Shown here piece after piece: positions 1-7,966 of a DNA stretch of 32,663 nt. Origin of the DNA: a virus; IMG/VR virus record IMGVR_UViG_3300009512_000039, positions 1 through 32,663 of that record; one strand, written 5' to 3'. Below the pieces are notes generated by a model. That model was not told the origin of the DNA. It ran no database searches and worked only from the letters and a program-made list of their open reading frames with translations. Position 1 is the stretch's first letter, and every line of letters starts with the position of its first letter. The position numbers were made by a program, and so were the translations under genes.

Positions 1-1
1 A

Positions 2-316
2 GTTACAAATGTACTTAGAACATGCCATTTTATAGTAGAAAGAATTAATGTATTAGGTCCTAATACTGCATTTAATACAATCCCAGTAACAGCAGTTAAT
101 GAATATTCATCTAGTGATCAAACAGCTGCTATAGTATCAGGAGCTACATTTGCCCATAACTTTCAAATTTCAGATTCATTTACTATGTTAGCATTCAATA
201 GTGCAGATCTGATATCTGTAGGCTTTGGTTTTTCTGAAGTAGGTGGTGCATTTATACCAGCAGATTTTGACTTTAGCCTTACATGGAAAATTGTTGAAGA
301 AGGAGCAGCATCGTAA
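2..316 (+). CDS. C-terminal end of a probable virion structural protein (5' truncated)
   Basis: An open frame enters from the left edge and ends at TAA 314-316, giving 104 residues with no start in view. The peptide is rich in Thr, Ser, Phe and Ala and looks beta-stranded (for example the stretch SADLISVGFGFSEVGG, then a final FSLTWKIVEE), which suits a tail or capsid protein. In T4-like phages the sheath and tube genes often precede the baseplate block, so a tube, sheath or decoration protein is plausible from position. I do not recognise a diagnostic motif. The stop codon begins a 14-nt sequence that recurs after the stop at 9157. Confidence 0.75.
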   Translation, partial: VTNVLRTCHFIVERINVLGPNTAFNTIPVTAVNEYSSSDQTAAIVSGATFAHNFQISDSFTMLAFNSADLISVGFGFSEVGGAFIPADFDFSLTWKIVEEGAAS

Positions 317-327
317 TCTTAAACAAT
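314..327 (+). repeat. 14-nt direct repeat starting at a stop codon, copy 1
   Basis: TAATCTTAAACAAT begins with the TAA stop of the upstream gene. An identical copy begins with the stop codon at 9157-9159. Both copies precede a gap that holds an AT-rich promoter-like motif. It could be a 3'-end or RNA-processing element, or a relic of duplication. Confidence 0.5.
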
Positions 328-350
328 TATTATATTTAATGTATAATAAT
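326..350 (+). promoter_or_regulatory. AT-rich inverted repeat with promoter-like right arm
   Basis: ATTATTATA (326-334) and TATAATAAT (342-350) form a perfect 9-bp inverted repeat around a 7-nt loop. The right arm continues into TATAATAATAAATA (342-355), which resembles a T4-type late promoter (TATAAATA) and lies 9 nt before the ATG at 364. The stem is all A/T, so chance is a real alternative. Confidence 0.4.
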
Positions 351-363
351 AAATACACAAATA

Positions 364-936
364 ATGCAAAAGGATAATACTGAGGAAAACATACTAGGTG
401 TGAATTCACCTTTACCTGGTGAGAAAACCGAAGAAGCAACAGATAGTAAATATTTTCAATGGATTAAAGGTGAAGATACTGGTACAGTAGTTAATATTAA
501 AGATATAGATGATCAATGGATTAATTTTACCAACGGTCGTAGATTGGCTAAAGATCTTAGGGATGAATTTATTCAACCATTAGATGAAGAGCTTGCTAAA
601 GAATTTATAAAAACTGAAGCACCGCCTACTTTACTATCCACACCAATCAGTGTAGCAGTTAGCAATGACGCACCAATTTCCGTAAAGCAAATTTCACCTA
701 TTAGAGTTTTATTTAATAAGCAAAAGAAAAATAATAAAGTAAAACTTCTTTTAGAATTTCCTATAAACATTCCAACAAAAGGCGTTTATGAATTAATGAG
801 TACATCATTTGATAAAGAAGAGGTTGATGAAAAGTTACATGACTTTATTTCAGAGCAATTAGATGAAGATGAAATTACTGATTGTTTATTTGATAGTATT
901 AAATCATTAATCGAGAGCAAGTACAAAGGCGAATAG
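364..936 (+). CDS. Acidic protein of unknown function, 190 aa
   Basis: A 190-residue, Glu/Asp-rich protein with no signal peptide or membrane segment. The N-terminal third is probably flexible, followed by a WIKGEDTGTVVNIKDIDDQW region (about 33-52). The C-terminal third (about 150-190) is strongly acidic and probably helical. I do not recognise the family. It is the first of five small genes between a probable structural gene and the hub genes; in myoviruses such a place often holds tail assembly chaperones or completion proteins, which is only a positional guess. The ATG at 364 follows a leader without Shine-Dalgarno but with an A/T promoter-like motif. It ends in TAG, 39 nt before the next gene. 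Confidence 0.75.
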   Translation: MQKDNTEENILGVNSPLPGEKTEEATDSKYFQWIKGEDTGTVVNIKDIDDQWINFTNGRRLAKDLRDEFIQPLDEELAKEFIKTEAPPTLLSTPISVAVSNDAPISVKQISPIRVLFNKQKKNNKVKLLLEFPINIPTKGVYELMSTSFDKEEVDEKLHDFISEQLDEDEITDCLFDSIKSLIESKYKGE

Positions 937-953
937 CATACTTTATAACTAGT

Positions 954-967
954 AATATATAATAAAA
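954..967 (+). promoter_or_regulatory. Late-promoter-like motif AATATATAATAAAA
   Basis: AATATATAATAAAA lies 22 nt (motif start to ATG) upstream of the gene at 976, in a 39-nt gap. The same 14-mer occurs at 2626, 12627 and 30732, and the core AATATATAA also at 8831, 9211, 10408 and 26076. No strong inverted repeat flanks this copy. Confidence 0.55.
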
Positions 968-975
968 TCAATCAT

Positions 976-1362
976 ATGAACGAGACTACAAATCAAAGAA
1001 TACCAAATCGTAGCCAAAGAAGAAGGGCAATGAAACACCAAGGAATCTTAAAAATGAAAAGTAAATTATCATTAAAAGATTGGACCGAATTATGCAAACA
1101 AACAAGAGAAAAAGGTAATGAGATTCATGCTGCTAATGTTGATGCTTCTGAAAAATCTACTTATGCTGCATTAGAAGCTGCTGAGGTTATTCATATAAGT
1201 AGATGGAAAGAAGAAGGATATACAGATAAAGAAATAGAAAAATTAAGAGAAGCATATTCTCTTATAATGATTAAAGATAAATCTACATGGCATACTGATA
1301 AAAAAGTTGCAAGAAAAACAATCAAAGAATTAGCATCTAAATTATATAATAGAAAATCGTAA
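976..1362 (+). CDS. Basic helical protein of unknown function, 128 aa
   Basis: A Lys/Arg-rich protein of 128 residues. The N-terminus has a dense basic patch (PNRSQRRRAMKHQG, about 10-23), then a mostly helical body with a charged segment (WKEEGYTDKEIEKLREAY, about 77-94). It has no signal peptide or membrane helix. The basic N-terminus could bind nucleic acid or an acidic partner such as the 190-aa protein upstream, but this is speculation. I do not recognise the family. It has its own promoter-like motif and no Shine-Dalgarno. The stop TAA is followed at once by the ATG of the next gene. Confidence 0.75.
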   Translation: MNETTNQRIPNRSQRRRAMKHQGILKMKSKLSLKDWTELCKQTREKGNEIHAANVDASEKSTYAALEAAEVIHISRWKEEGYTDKEIEKLREAYSLIMIKDKSTWHTDKKVARKTIKELASKLYNRKS

Positions 1363-1692
1363 ATGATTAAGATAGTTTTAGAACCTGCCAGGAATGGTGT
1401 AATTAAAAAAGTCATTGATGATAATCACGGTGGTGGTAAAGAACACTTTACTTCAACAGATGTTTATGAATCAAATGAAAATGATAAGAATCAATTTAGC
1501 TATATAAAAAGATTCTTTTTTGATTTATGCGATGATCTTGGTTTAGAGTTAGGTAGTAAATTTGATAAAAAAGTATTAGATATTAATACACAATGGGGAA
1601 CTCACTATGAACCTACTGTTAAAGATATTGAATTTAAAATAAAAAGACTTAAGAGTGAGCTTAAGGAATTAGAAGAATGGAAGAACATATAG
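1363..1692 (+). CDS. Hypothetical protein, 109 aa
   Basis: A 109-residue protein of unknown family. The first half is polar with a Gly/His stretch (HGGGKEHF, about 22-29). The C-terminal 25 residues form a highly charged amphipathic helix (DIEFKIKRLKSELKELEEW) with heptad-like Leu/Ile spacing, so a coiled-coil contact is likely. The start directly abuts the previous stop and the 3' end overlaps the next gene by 16 nt, so it probably belongs to one translationally coupled unit. Confidence 0.72.
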   Translation: MIKIVLEPARNGVIKKVIDDNHGGGKEHFTSTDVYESNENDKNQFSYIKRFFFDLCDDLGLELGSKFDKKVLDINTQWGTHYEPTVKDIEFKIKRLKSELKELEEWKNI

Positions 1693-2066
1693 AATTTAAT
1701 TTCATATACTCTAGTGATGCATTACGCGTTAAAACATTCTTAGGAAAAGTTCCTAGGAGTATTGAGTGTATAAATTATATGGATATATTTAACAAACTTA
1801 CAAAAAACGACTTTTATCAATATGAACCATCTGATGCAGTAGTATCATCTTATTTAATGAGACAATTACAAAATGCAATAGGTCGTAATATTTCTACAAC
1901 AATATTTTATGTTTTAGGAAATCTTAATAAAGAAACAGTTGGAGGAATACAGTCATATGTAGAATCACTTTCTGATAAACCTATTACTTATACAATTTAT
2001 CATTCACCTGATATTACTGTCAACGGAACTGCAGAGCTATTCGATGACATAATAGAGTTTGAATGA
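1677..2066 (+). CDS. Hypothetical protein, 129 aa
   Basis: A 129-residue protein that starts within the last codons of the previous gene (16-nt overlap) and whose end overlaps the next gene as ATGA. It appears compact and mixed alpha/beta; the segment TTIFYVLGNLNKETVGG (about 75-91) has a strand-turn-helix look but no complete P-loop. No family recognised. I tested for a programmed -1 frameshift from the previous frame: the A-rich site near 1640 leads directly to a stop, so independent initiation at 1677 is the better reading. Confidence 0.7.
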   Translation: MEEHIEFNFIYSSDALRVKTFLGKVPRSIECINYMDIFNKLTKNDFYQYEPSDAVVSSYLMRQLQNAIGRNISTTIFYVLGNLNKETVGGIQSYVESLSDKPITYTIYHSPDITVNGTAELFDDIIEFE

Positions 2067-2626
2067 AAACACACAGAATATTTAATAAAGGACAGAACGT
2101 ATACTGCTTATTAGCATCTCATACTAATCCTAACATTCTTTTACCTGTTAAAGGTATTATACTTGATTCTAAATGGGATCCTGTAAATCCGCTATATCAA
2201 ATTCGTATTATTAAGTTTTATGATAATATGAAATTTTTAAAACAACATTTCTTTGATATGAATTTTAGGCACTTGTTTGAAAACAGAGCCAGGAAGATGA
2301 TTCTAAAGGCTGAAGATTTTAAAACTGCTAAGGTATTAGAGAATAGATTAAATGAAAAAGATAGAGAAAGATTTTATGTTGTCATAGAATCAGTAATGTG
2401 TACTAAAACAAAGGTTGGTCTTTCAGAATTATTTGAAAAGGTTCAACTATATATGATTTCTAAAAACTTAAAAGAAATTAGGGATATATCAACCCGGCCT
2501 TTTTTTAAAGGGCCACTATCATTAGATAGTCCTAAAGAATTTGATGCAAGGTATAAAAATAGCTGGTCAGATAAATTTGAAAAAAGTAACCTAGACATAG
2601 ATAAGTATCTTAATAGCCTAGGTTAA
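2063..2626 (+). CDS. Hypothetical protein, 187 aa
   Basis: A 187-residue basic protein coupled to the previous gene by an ATGA overlap. The N-terminal 50 residues look like a small beta-barrel (RIFNKGQNVYCLLA, then VKGIILDSKW and YQIRIIKFYD), followed by a helical, Lys/Arg-rich middle (about 65-130) and a polar tail. Such an architecture fits a small virion accessory or assembly factor, but I do not recognise the family. The sequence carries an internal hairpin at 2496-2514. Gene 5 of the unassigned block; it ends just at the left arm of the inverted repeat that precedes the next gene. Confidence 0.72.
   Translation: MKTHRIFNKGQNVYCLLASHTNPNILLPVKGIILDSKWDPVNPLYQIRIIKFYDNMKFLKQHFFDMNFRHLFENRARKMILKAEDFKTAKVLENRLNEKDRERFYVVIESVMCTKTKVGLSELFEKVQLYMISKNLKEIRDISTRPFFKGPLSLDSPKEFDARYKNSWSDKFEKSNLDIDKYLNSLG
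2496..2514 (+). other. Stable intragenic hairpin
   Basis: GGCCTTTT (2496-2503) pairs with AAAGGGCC (2507-2514) through eight pairs including one G-U, around a three-base loop. This is unusually GC-rich for the surroundings. It lies inside the 187-aa gene (encoding RPFFKGPL), about 110 nt before its stop. No U-tract follows, so it is not a typical terminator. Confidence 0.45.
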
Positions 2627-2647
2627 ATATATAATAAAAATAACCTA
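2619..2647 (+). promoter_or_regulatory. Inverted repeat with late-promoter-like motif as its loop
   Basis: TAGGTTA (2619-2625) and TAACCTA (2641-2647) are perfect 7-bp inverted arms. The loop is exactly AATATATAATAAAAA (2626-2640), the recurrent promoter-like motif. The right arm ends 5 nt before the ATG at 2653, so in a read-through mRNA the ribosome site would be paired, while an mRNA started from the loop promoter would lack the left arm. Confidence 0.6.
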
Positions 2648-2652
2648 TCTTT

Positions 2653-4452
2653 ATGGCTTTTGATTTTTCTAATTCAGTTGAGAATATTAATGATGCAATG
2701 TACCCTAATCCGTTTAAAGCTAATCCTAATTTAGTAGGACCTTTTGGCGGTGAAGCTATTGGGTTTGCTAAAGGTGTTGGTGAATTATATAGTAGAAATT
2801 TTTACACTGGAGAAGGTACTGTGCCAGATGCTTCAACGGTCCCTAATGGCATGACTAATTCAAAATTAGCCAGTTCTTTAGCCAATAGGTATGCTTTATT
2901 TAATTTTACTGGATTTAATGGATCATTACCACAAAATACAAAAACTAATTATATTGATAGTCCAAATAATCCTTTAATGGGTGGAACAAACGCACAAAAT
3001 GTTTCATTACCAAAGATCATAAATTATTTTGATGAAAATTATCCAAAGATAAGTTATAAACCATCAGATTTTTTATATTCTAAATATTACAAGAAAATTC
3101 CTGTTAATCATTTAATTACATTAAGAAGGTTTCCAACACCTATCACAGATAATATTTATAATTATAATATTAGGCCTAAAGATAGCGAAGATTCTGTTGA
3201 TGGTACACAGGTTGCTGGTGTAACTGCAATAACCTACTTAGGAGAAACTGCTGGTAATACTTTAGAAGAACTTCTTAAAATGTCATTTGGTTTAAACTTT
3301 AAAGAATTAACAGCTGAAATGGAAGCTGTTGATACTGGCGGTGCAGGTGGTGGATATACGCAACAACCTTTTTATAATAAAATAGGTGGAATTGGTAGAG
3401 CTGTTTCTGATGCATCAAAAGGAGTAACACCAGGTGCTAAGTTTAGGGCACAAAATGGTGCAGGGACTTCAACTGCTGATAGGTTAGGTACTACTTATGC
3501 AAACTTTGTACTAGGTCCTATTAATGTAGTAGACAAGACAATGATTAGAGATAGAGGTTTAAAGTTTCAAAATGATATGAAATTACAATTTGAATATGAG
3601 CTTAAATCGTTGAGTTATGTTAATCCTAAAATAGCTATGATTGATATTATTAGTAATATGTTAACTATGACTACGAACAATGCTCAATTCTTTGGAGGTG
3701 GGCATAGATATTATGGTAGTGCTGGTTATGTAGGAAGTCAATTTGGAGATGTTAACAAATTAAGGAATGGTGATTTTTCTGGTTATATGGGGAGTGTTGT
3801 AAATGATGTAGAGAATGGTATGAAAGGTTTATTTGGCGATGCTAATGGTAACTTTGATGCAAACAGTATTGTTGATGGTTTAAAGAATGTTGGTAAAACA
3901 TTATTAGGAAATATGCTTGGTGGCTTTTTAGGTAGCCAGGTTGGTGGCCAAACTGGTACACAGGCAACAAAAGCTTTTATTAGCGGTGAACCAACCGGTG
4001 ATTGGCATGTTACTGTAGGTAATCCACTTAATCCAATTGTAATGATGGGTAATATGATATGTGATAATACAACAATGACACTAGGCCAAGGATTAGGATA
4101 CGATGATTTTCCAATGGAAGTTAAATTTGAATTAGATTTAAAACATGGTAAGCCAAGAGATAAAGGTGATATAGAAAATATGTTTAATGCTGGACAAGGT
4201 AGAATATATGCATCAGCTGCAAATGTTGAGGATGTTTTAAATTTAGCAGGTAAAGAAACTGAAACTTATGGATCTGTCCCTGATGTAGGAACTAGTAGTT
4301 TACAACCGTCTGCTAACCAAGCACCTGCCGCATCATTTACAAATGAACAGATTAGTAATATTAATAACAGGACAGCAGCATCATCCCCACAAGCCCAAGC
4401 AACATCAGGGGAGTATGTTAGTAATTTAACACAAATGTTAATTGACTCATAA
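2653..4452 (+). CDS. Large tail-tube/baseplate junction-like structural protein, 599 aa
   Basis: A 599-residue structural protein. An N-terminal Asn/Pro/Gly-rich segment is followed by a conserved-looking core (KIPVNHLITLRRFPTPITD, 148-166), a long strand/helix region (GLKFQNDMKLQFEYELKSLS, 302-321), a glycine-zipper hydrophobic stretch (about 415-432) and a C-terminal domain (about 448-520) with WHVTVGNPLNP, then DDFPMEVKFELDLKHGKPRD. The last domain resembles the tube-like fold of baseplate proteins that seed the tail tube (T4 gp48/gp54), an assignment by motif feel and position next to the LysM and hub genes. The final 70 residues are low-complexity Ala/Ser/Gln. Another role in the central hub remains possible. 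Confidence 0.6.
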   Translation: MAFDFSNSVENINDAMYPNPFKANPNLVGPFGGEAIGFAKGVGELYSRNFYTGEGTVPDASTVPNGMTNSKLASSLANRYALFNFTGFNGSLPQNTKTNYIDSPNNPLMGGTNAQNVSLPKIINYFDENYPKISYKPSDFLYSKYYKKIPVNHLITLRRFPTPITDNIYNYNIRPKDSEDSVDGTQVAGVTAITYLGETAGNTLEELLKMSFGLNFKELTAEMEAVDTGGAGGGYTQQPFYNKIGGIGRAVSDASKGVTPGAKFRAQNGAGTSTADRLGTTYANFVLGPINVVDKTMIRDRGLKFQNDMKLQFEYELKSLSYVNPKIAMIDIISNMLTMTTNNAQFFGGGHRYYGSAGYVGSQFGDVNKLRNGDFSGYMGSVVNDVENGMKGLFGDANGNFDANSIVDGLKNVGKTLLGNMLGGFLGSQVGGQTGTQATKAFISGEPTGDWHVTVGNPLNPIVMMGNMICDNTTMTLGQGLGYDDFPMEVKFELDLKHGKPRDKGDIENMFNAGQGRIYASAANVEDVLNLAGKETETYGSVPDVGTSSLQPSANQAPAASFTNEQISNINNRTAASSPQAQATSGEYVSNLTQMLIDS

Positions 4453-4467
4453 AAGAAAAATTTAAAT

Positions 4468-5013
4468 ATGAACATTAAATCTCTTACACTTAAAAATAAG
4501 TTGTCAATCGAAAAAACTGGAGAACAGTATTTTGATTTAACTGCGCCATCATTTAAATATAGAAGAGAGCTAGGTGTAAAAGCTTTACATTATGTTACGC
4601 AGGATCAGGTAGGCCGAATTGATAAAATATCAGAAAAGTATTTTGGAACAGGCCAATACATAGATGCTATCTGTGTAATCAATAATATATTTAATCCATT
4701 TAGTGTTAATGAAGGTGACATTTTAGCAATACCTCAATTAAAAAATGAAAACCTTGTTTACAAAAGACCTAATCCAGCATCAAGACCAAGTGCTACATTA
4801 GCTCAGTATGTTAACACTGAACAACAAAGTGAAATTGATCAATCAAGAATACAAAGATTAATACAAAAAGCAAAAACTAAAAAGACTGGAGTTAAAGCTC
4901 CAATACCACCTAATATGTTACAGCAAGGACAAGCTGCTAAAGTATTCGAAGGTGGCAAAATTAAATTAGGAGCAAATTTACCAACTAGAAATAGTACTAA
5001 CACAGAATCATAA
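4468..5013 (+). CDS. LysM-containing baseplate wedge protein (gp53-like), 181 aa
   Basis: Residues about 42-90 (YVTQDQVGRIDKISEKYFG, then AICVINNIFNPFSVNEGD and ILAIPQ) follow the LysM pattern: a strand, a helix, a second helix with an Asn after the hydrophobic core, and the closing 'G..L.IP' strand. A LysM domain in a protein of about 200 residues next to hub genes is the signature of T4 gp53, a wedge subunit that joins wedges to one another and the hub; P2-type phages use a LysM protein in a similar place. The Lys/Gln-rich C-terminal half is probably extended. The leader is A-rich with no Shine-Dalgarno. Confidence 0.75.
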   Translation: MNIKSLTLKNKLSIEKTGEQYFDLTAPSFKYRRELGVKALHYVTQDQVGRIDKISEKYFGTGQYIDAICVINNIFNPFSVNEGDILAIPQLKNENLVYKRPNPASRPSATLAQYVNTEQQSEIDQSRIQRLIQKAKTKKTGVKAPIPPNMLQQGQAAKVFEGGKIKLGANLPTRNSTNTES

Positions 5014-5016
5014 GGT

Positions 5017-6504
5017 ATGTCAAATAGCACAGTTGAAAGAAATATATTAACAGTTATAGAACCTGCTATTCTATTGGATCCAATGGAAATATTAGATGTA
5101 GAGAGTGATAGCCAAAATTCTGATGATGGAACTATAAAAGAAAAACCTTCAAAGTTTTCTTCTGTTGTACCAGATATTAGAATAAACGGTTATGATGTTC
5201 AGATGGATAGATTAAATTTCTTTTCATTACAGAATGATTCTTTTTATCCAGAAATTAGAATTCAGTTTTCAGATGTAGATGGTTTATTTACAGCAAGGTT
5301 TTATCCTAAAGATGGTGATTTAATACAATTAAATATTAGGTCACAAGGTGATGAAACAACATTTAAGCCAATAAGAATTGATTTTACAATAGATGACTGT
5401 AAGCCTGTTGGTGGTGGGGGTGGTGTTGCTGCTAATGAATACTTAATAGAAGGTAAAATGTTTGTTCCTAACTTATTTACTGAAAAGGTAGAATATGAAG
5501 AAGAAGTTACAAGCTGGGATGCTTTATTAAATATTTCAGAAAGATTACAATTAGGGTATGCATCAAATGTTGAAGAGACAGCAGATGTAATGACTTGGAC
5601 TAATCCTAATGATACAACAGAATCATTTATTAAAGATATTGTTGCAAATAGCTACCTTAGTGACGAAACGTTTTTTACTGCATACATTGATCCTTATTAT
5701 TATTTAACTATGGTTGATGTTAATAGATTGTTTAGCCAAGAAGGAGCAATAGAAGCTAGCCTTGATTTTAGTCAAAATGCTGGTGATACTATGGGAGCAA
5801 ATGGTAATGATGGCCAAACGGAAGAATCATTTCCTAATTACTTAAGTAATTTAGTTCAGATGCAAGGAGGGGCTAGATATATTTCTAAACACCAAATGGT
5901 AAATAATAGTGGAGAAATAACTAAAGCAAACGGCTATAAAAGATATACTCAGTATTGGGACCTAGAGGCTAAAGAATGGGTTAGTGAATTTGTAGATCCT
6001 CTAACTAATGATACACCAGGAATGCTTCCTGCTACTAAAGGTAGATTAGTAGACGGTGAAGTAGAAGGCCCAAGAAATAACCAAGTTAAATATAAATATT
6101 TAGGTACACAAGGAGATAACGTGCATGCGGAATATTCACATGCAACAGTTCAAAATTATCAAAATATAACTGAGATTAATAAAATGGGAATGACTATAGA
6201 ATTAGATACAGTTAATCCTGCTTTAGTAAGATACAGTAGAATTTATTGTCAAATATTAGAATATGGTAGCCCTATTAAAAATGTATTATTAGCTCCAGGG
6301 CAAGATCAAATTGAAGGAGAAGAGGCTCCACAGACTAGATCAGGTGGTGATGATGAAAATGACCCGGCATCAGAAAATGGTGTTGTAAATGAATACTTAA
6401 CAGGGTTTTATGTTATTGCTGGTGTAGAATGGATATTAACAAAACCAGGACCTGTCAGAATGAAATTAAAATTACAGCGCCGAGAGTTTACTCCAACAAC
6501 CTAA
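5017..6504 (+). CDS. Baseplate hub protein, gp27/gpD family, 495 aa
   Basis: A 495-residue protein with hub features. Residues about 52-150 look like the first beta-barrel, with KDGDLIQLNIRSQGDET as the barrel turn. Residues 164-240 contain TSWDALLNISERLQLGY and then TESFIKDIVANSYLSDETFF with a hydrophobic YIDPYYYLTMVDVNRLF strand; the tryptophan followed by an 'F-I-x-x-I' helix is typical of T4 gp27, P2 gpD and the N-terminal half of VgrG. These proteins form the trimeric ring on which the spike sits. Adjacent genes encode the LysM wedge protein and, one gene further, the spike. It starts 3 nt after the previous stop, suggesting translational coupling. Confidence 0.75.
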   Translation: MSNSTVERNILTVIEPAILLDPMEILDVESDSQNSDDGTIKEKPSKFSSVVPDIRINGYDVQMDRLNFFSLQNDSFYPEIRIQFSDVDGLFTARFYPKDGDLIQLNIRSQGDETTFKPIRIDFTIDDCKPVGGGGGVAANEYLIEGKMFVPNLFTEKVEYEEEVTSWDALLNISERLQLGYASNVEETADVMTWTNPNDTTESFIKDIVANSYLSDETFFTAYIDPYYYLTMVDVNRLFSQEGAIEASLDFSQNAGDTMGANGNDGQTEESFPNYLSNLVQMQGGARYISKHQMVNNSGEITKANGYKRYTQYWDLEAKEWVSEFVDPLTNDTPGMLPATKGRLVDGEVEGPRNNQVKYKYLGTQGDNVHAEYSHATVQNYQNITEINKMGMTIELDTVNPALVRYSRIYCQILEYGSPIKNVLLAPGQDQIEGEEAPQTRSGGDDENDPASENGVVNEYLTGFYVIAGVEWILTKPGPVRMKLKLQRREFTPTT

Positions 6505-6526
6505 ATAAATATAAAAACAAAAGAAT

Positions 6527-7966
6527 ATGGCAACTAATGGAAATAATAATCAGGCTAATGAGTTAGGGAATCCCTTTACTGCTGCAGGTATTGGTGGGTC
6601 TGCTTTAAGTGGTGGTTCATTTCCAACTGCTTATGGTTTTGCTAAGAAATTTGTAGATGCTAAAAGTGTTTATGGAAGTGGTAATAATGGAGTTACATCA
6701 ATAGATGATCCTACTTATTTAGGTTTTGAATTAATGTTTGATATATCATCACCATTATTTAATGGTACAAGCTCAGGAGATCCTGGTATAGATGACGGTG
6801 GTAGCAGTAGTGATTACCCATCAACACCTTCAGCTATAGGTTATCTTAATAAGATTGGCCAAGCAAACAGAGTTCAATATTTAAAATCATTCTGCCAAGG
6901 GATGTTAGAAATACAAAGAACAAGACCTTATTATTTTCAAACAATTTCTGGATTAGTAGAAGCATTTCAAAAATCTACTGATTTTGCAATAGACCCTTTT
7001 ACTGGAAGTACCGGAGCAGATGGTATTGCTGTTGGTTGTTTAGAAGCTTTAGATTTAAAGATAACTGCTTTATTTAATATGTATAGAATGGCAGTGTATG
7101 ACATGAGATACAAAAGATTTGTTGTACCTAAGAATTTGTGCAGGTTTGATATTTATATTAATGTACATGAAATAAGAAAATTTAGAGCTACAGTAGCGGC
7201 AAGCGGTGCAGATGCTAAAACTTATGGTAATGTACCAGAGGCAGGTAATACAAATTCTGCCGGAGCCGATACTGCCTCAGTTACTAATGAAAATACTTCT
7301 CAGATTAGATTTAAGTTTACTGAGTGTATGTTTGATGTTGCTGCTAGTGGTAAAGTTTTTGATGGTGTTACAAACAGTGGTGGTGAAATTGCTACTACTG
7401 AATTAAAGTTTGGTTATAGTACATTAGAATTAATATCTCAATATTCTGGATTTGCAAGTGCAATGGAAGAAGATAAACAGCAGACTTCTAGTTCTCCTGG
7501 TATGGATAATAAGCAAAAAAGTTTCCTTAAAAGTAAATTAGATGAAGTTGCAAATAAAGCTGCTGCTGTAGGTGATACTGCATTAGCTAATCTTAAAGCA
7601 GCACCAGGTAGAGTTTTGGATGCAGCACAAGCAAGAATAGGTGGTTTAATTGATAGCGCAGTATTAGGGAATGTTTTTGGTTTGCAAAATCAAATATTAG
7701 GTGCACTAACTAACCCAGGTGTAATTAATGCTGCACTAGGCGCAGCTATACAAGGAGGACTAGGTGGTGCAGGTGGATCTATATCAACTAATTTAGGTGA
7801 TGCTGCATTTGACCCAGCAGTAGCTCCAGGTAATTCATTAACAGGAAATCAACAAGTGTTTGATCCATCGACAAATACACTCGGTGGCTTAGGCGCGTCA
7901 AACGTATTTGGTCCATCAGGGCCTTCAAATAATTCTGCGTTAAATTCTGAAAACATATTTGATTAA
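6527..7966 (+). CDS. Second tube-junction-like baseplate protein with glycine/alanine-rich tail, 479 aa
   Basis: A 479-residue structural protein. Residues about 60-75 (DPTYLGFELMFDISSPLFN) and 127-235 (RPYYFQTISGL, FNMYRMAVYDMRYKRFVVP, FDIYINVHEIRKF) followed by RFKFTECMFDVAAS (about 261-275) read like the tube-like fold of tail-tube initiators. It may pair with the 599-aa protein in a gp48/gp54-like role. From about 320 to the end it is Ala/Gly-rich with amphipathic helices and little charge. Its stop and the spike start share one base (TAATG), so the two are coupled. The family assignment is by pattern and position; a different central baseplate role cannot be excluded. Confidence 0.55.
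   Translation: MATNGNNNQANELGNPFTAAGIGGSALSGGSFPTAYGFAKKFVDAKSVYGSGNNGVTSIDDPTYLGFELMFDISSPLFNGTSSGDPGIDDGGSSSDYPSTPSAIGYLNKIGQANRVQYLKSFCQGMLEIQRTRPYYFQTISGLVEAFQKSTDFAIDPFTGSTGADGIAVGCLEALDLKITALFNMYRMAVYDMRYKRFVVPKNLCRFDIYINVHEIRKFRATVAASGADAKTYGNVPEAGNTNSAGADTASVTNENTSQIRFKFTECMFDVAASGKVFDGVTNSGGEIATTELKFGYSTLELISQYSGFASAMEEDKQQTSSSPGMDNKQKSFLKSKLDEVANKAAAVGDTALANLKAAPGRVLDAAQARIGGLIDSAVLGNVFGLQNQILGALTNPGVINAALGAAIQGGLGGAGGSISTNLGDAAFDPAVAPGNSLTGNQQVFDPSTNTLGGLGASNVFGPSGPSNNSALNSENIFD

Noticed and set aside
1363-2066. Possible programmed -1 frameshift joining two overlapping genes, as in tail chaperones
   Set aside because: The A-rich stretch near 1640 is not a proper slippery heptamer, and the -1 frame meets a stop immediately.
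934-2066. Alternative genetic code (TAG or TGA reassigned)
   Set aside because: TAG and TGA both act as ordinary gene ends here (934-936, 1690-1692, 2064-2066), followed at once by or overlapping the next start.
2653-4452. Tape-measure protein
   Set aside because: At 599 residues with globular, beta-rich ends it lacks the long helical repeats of a tape measure; none is visible in this window.
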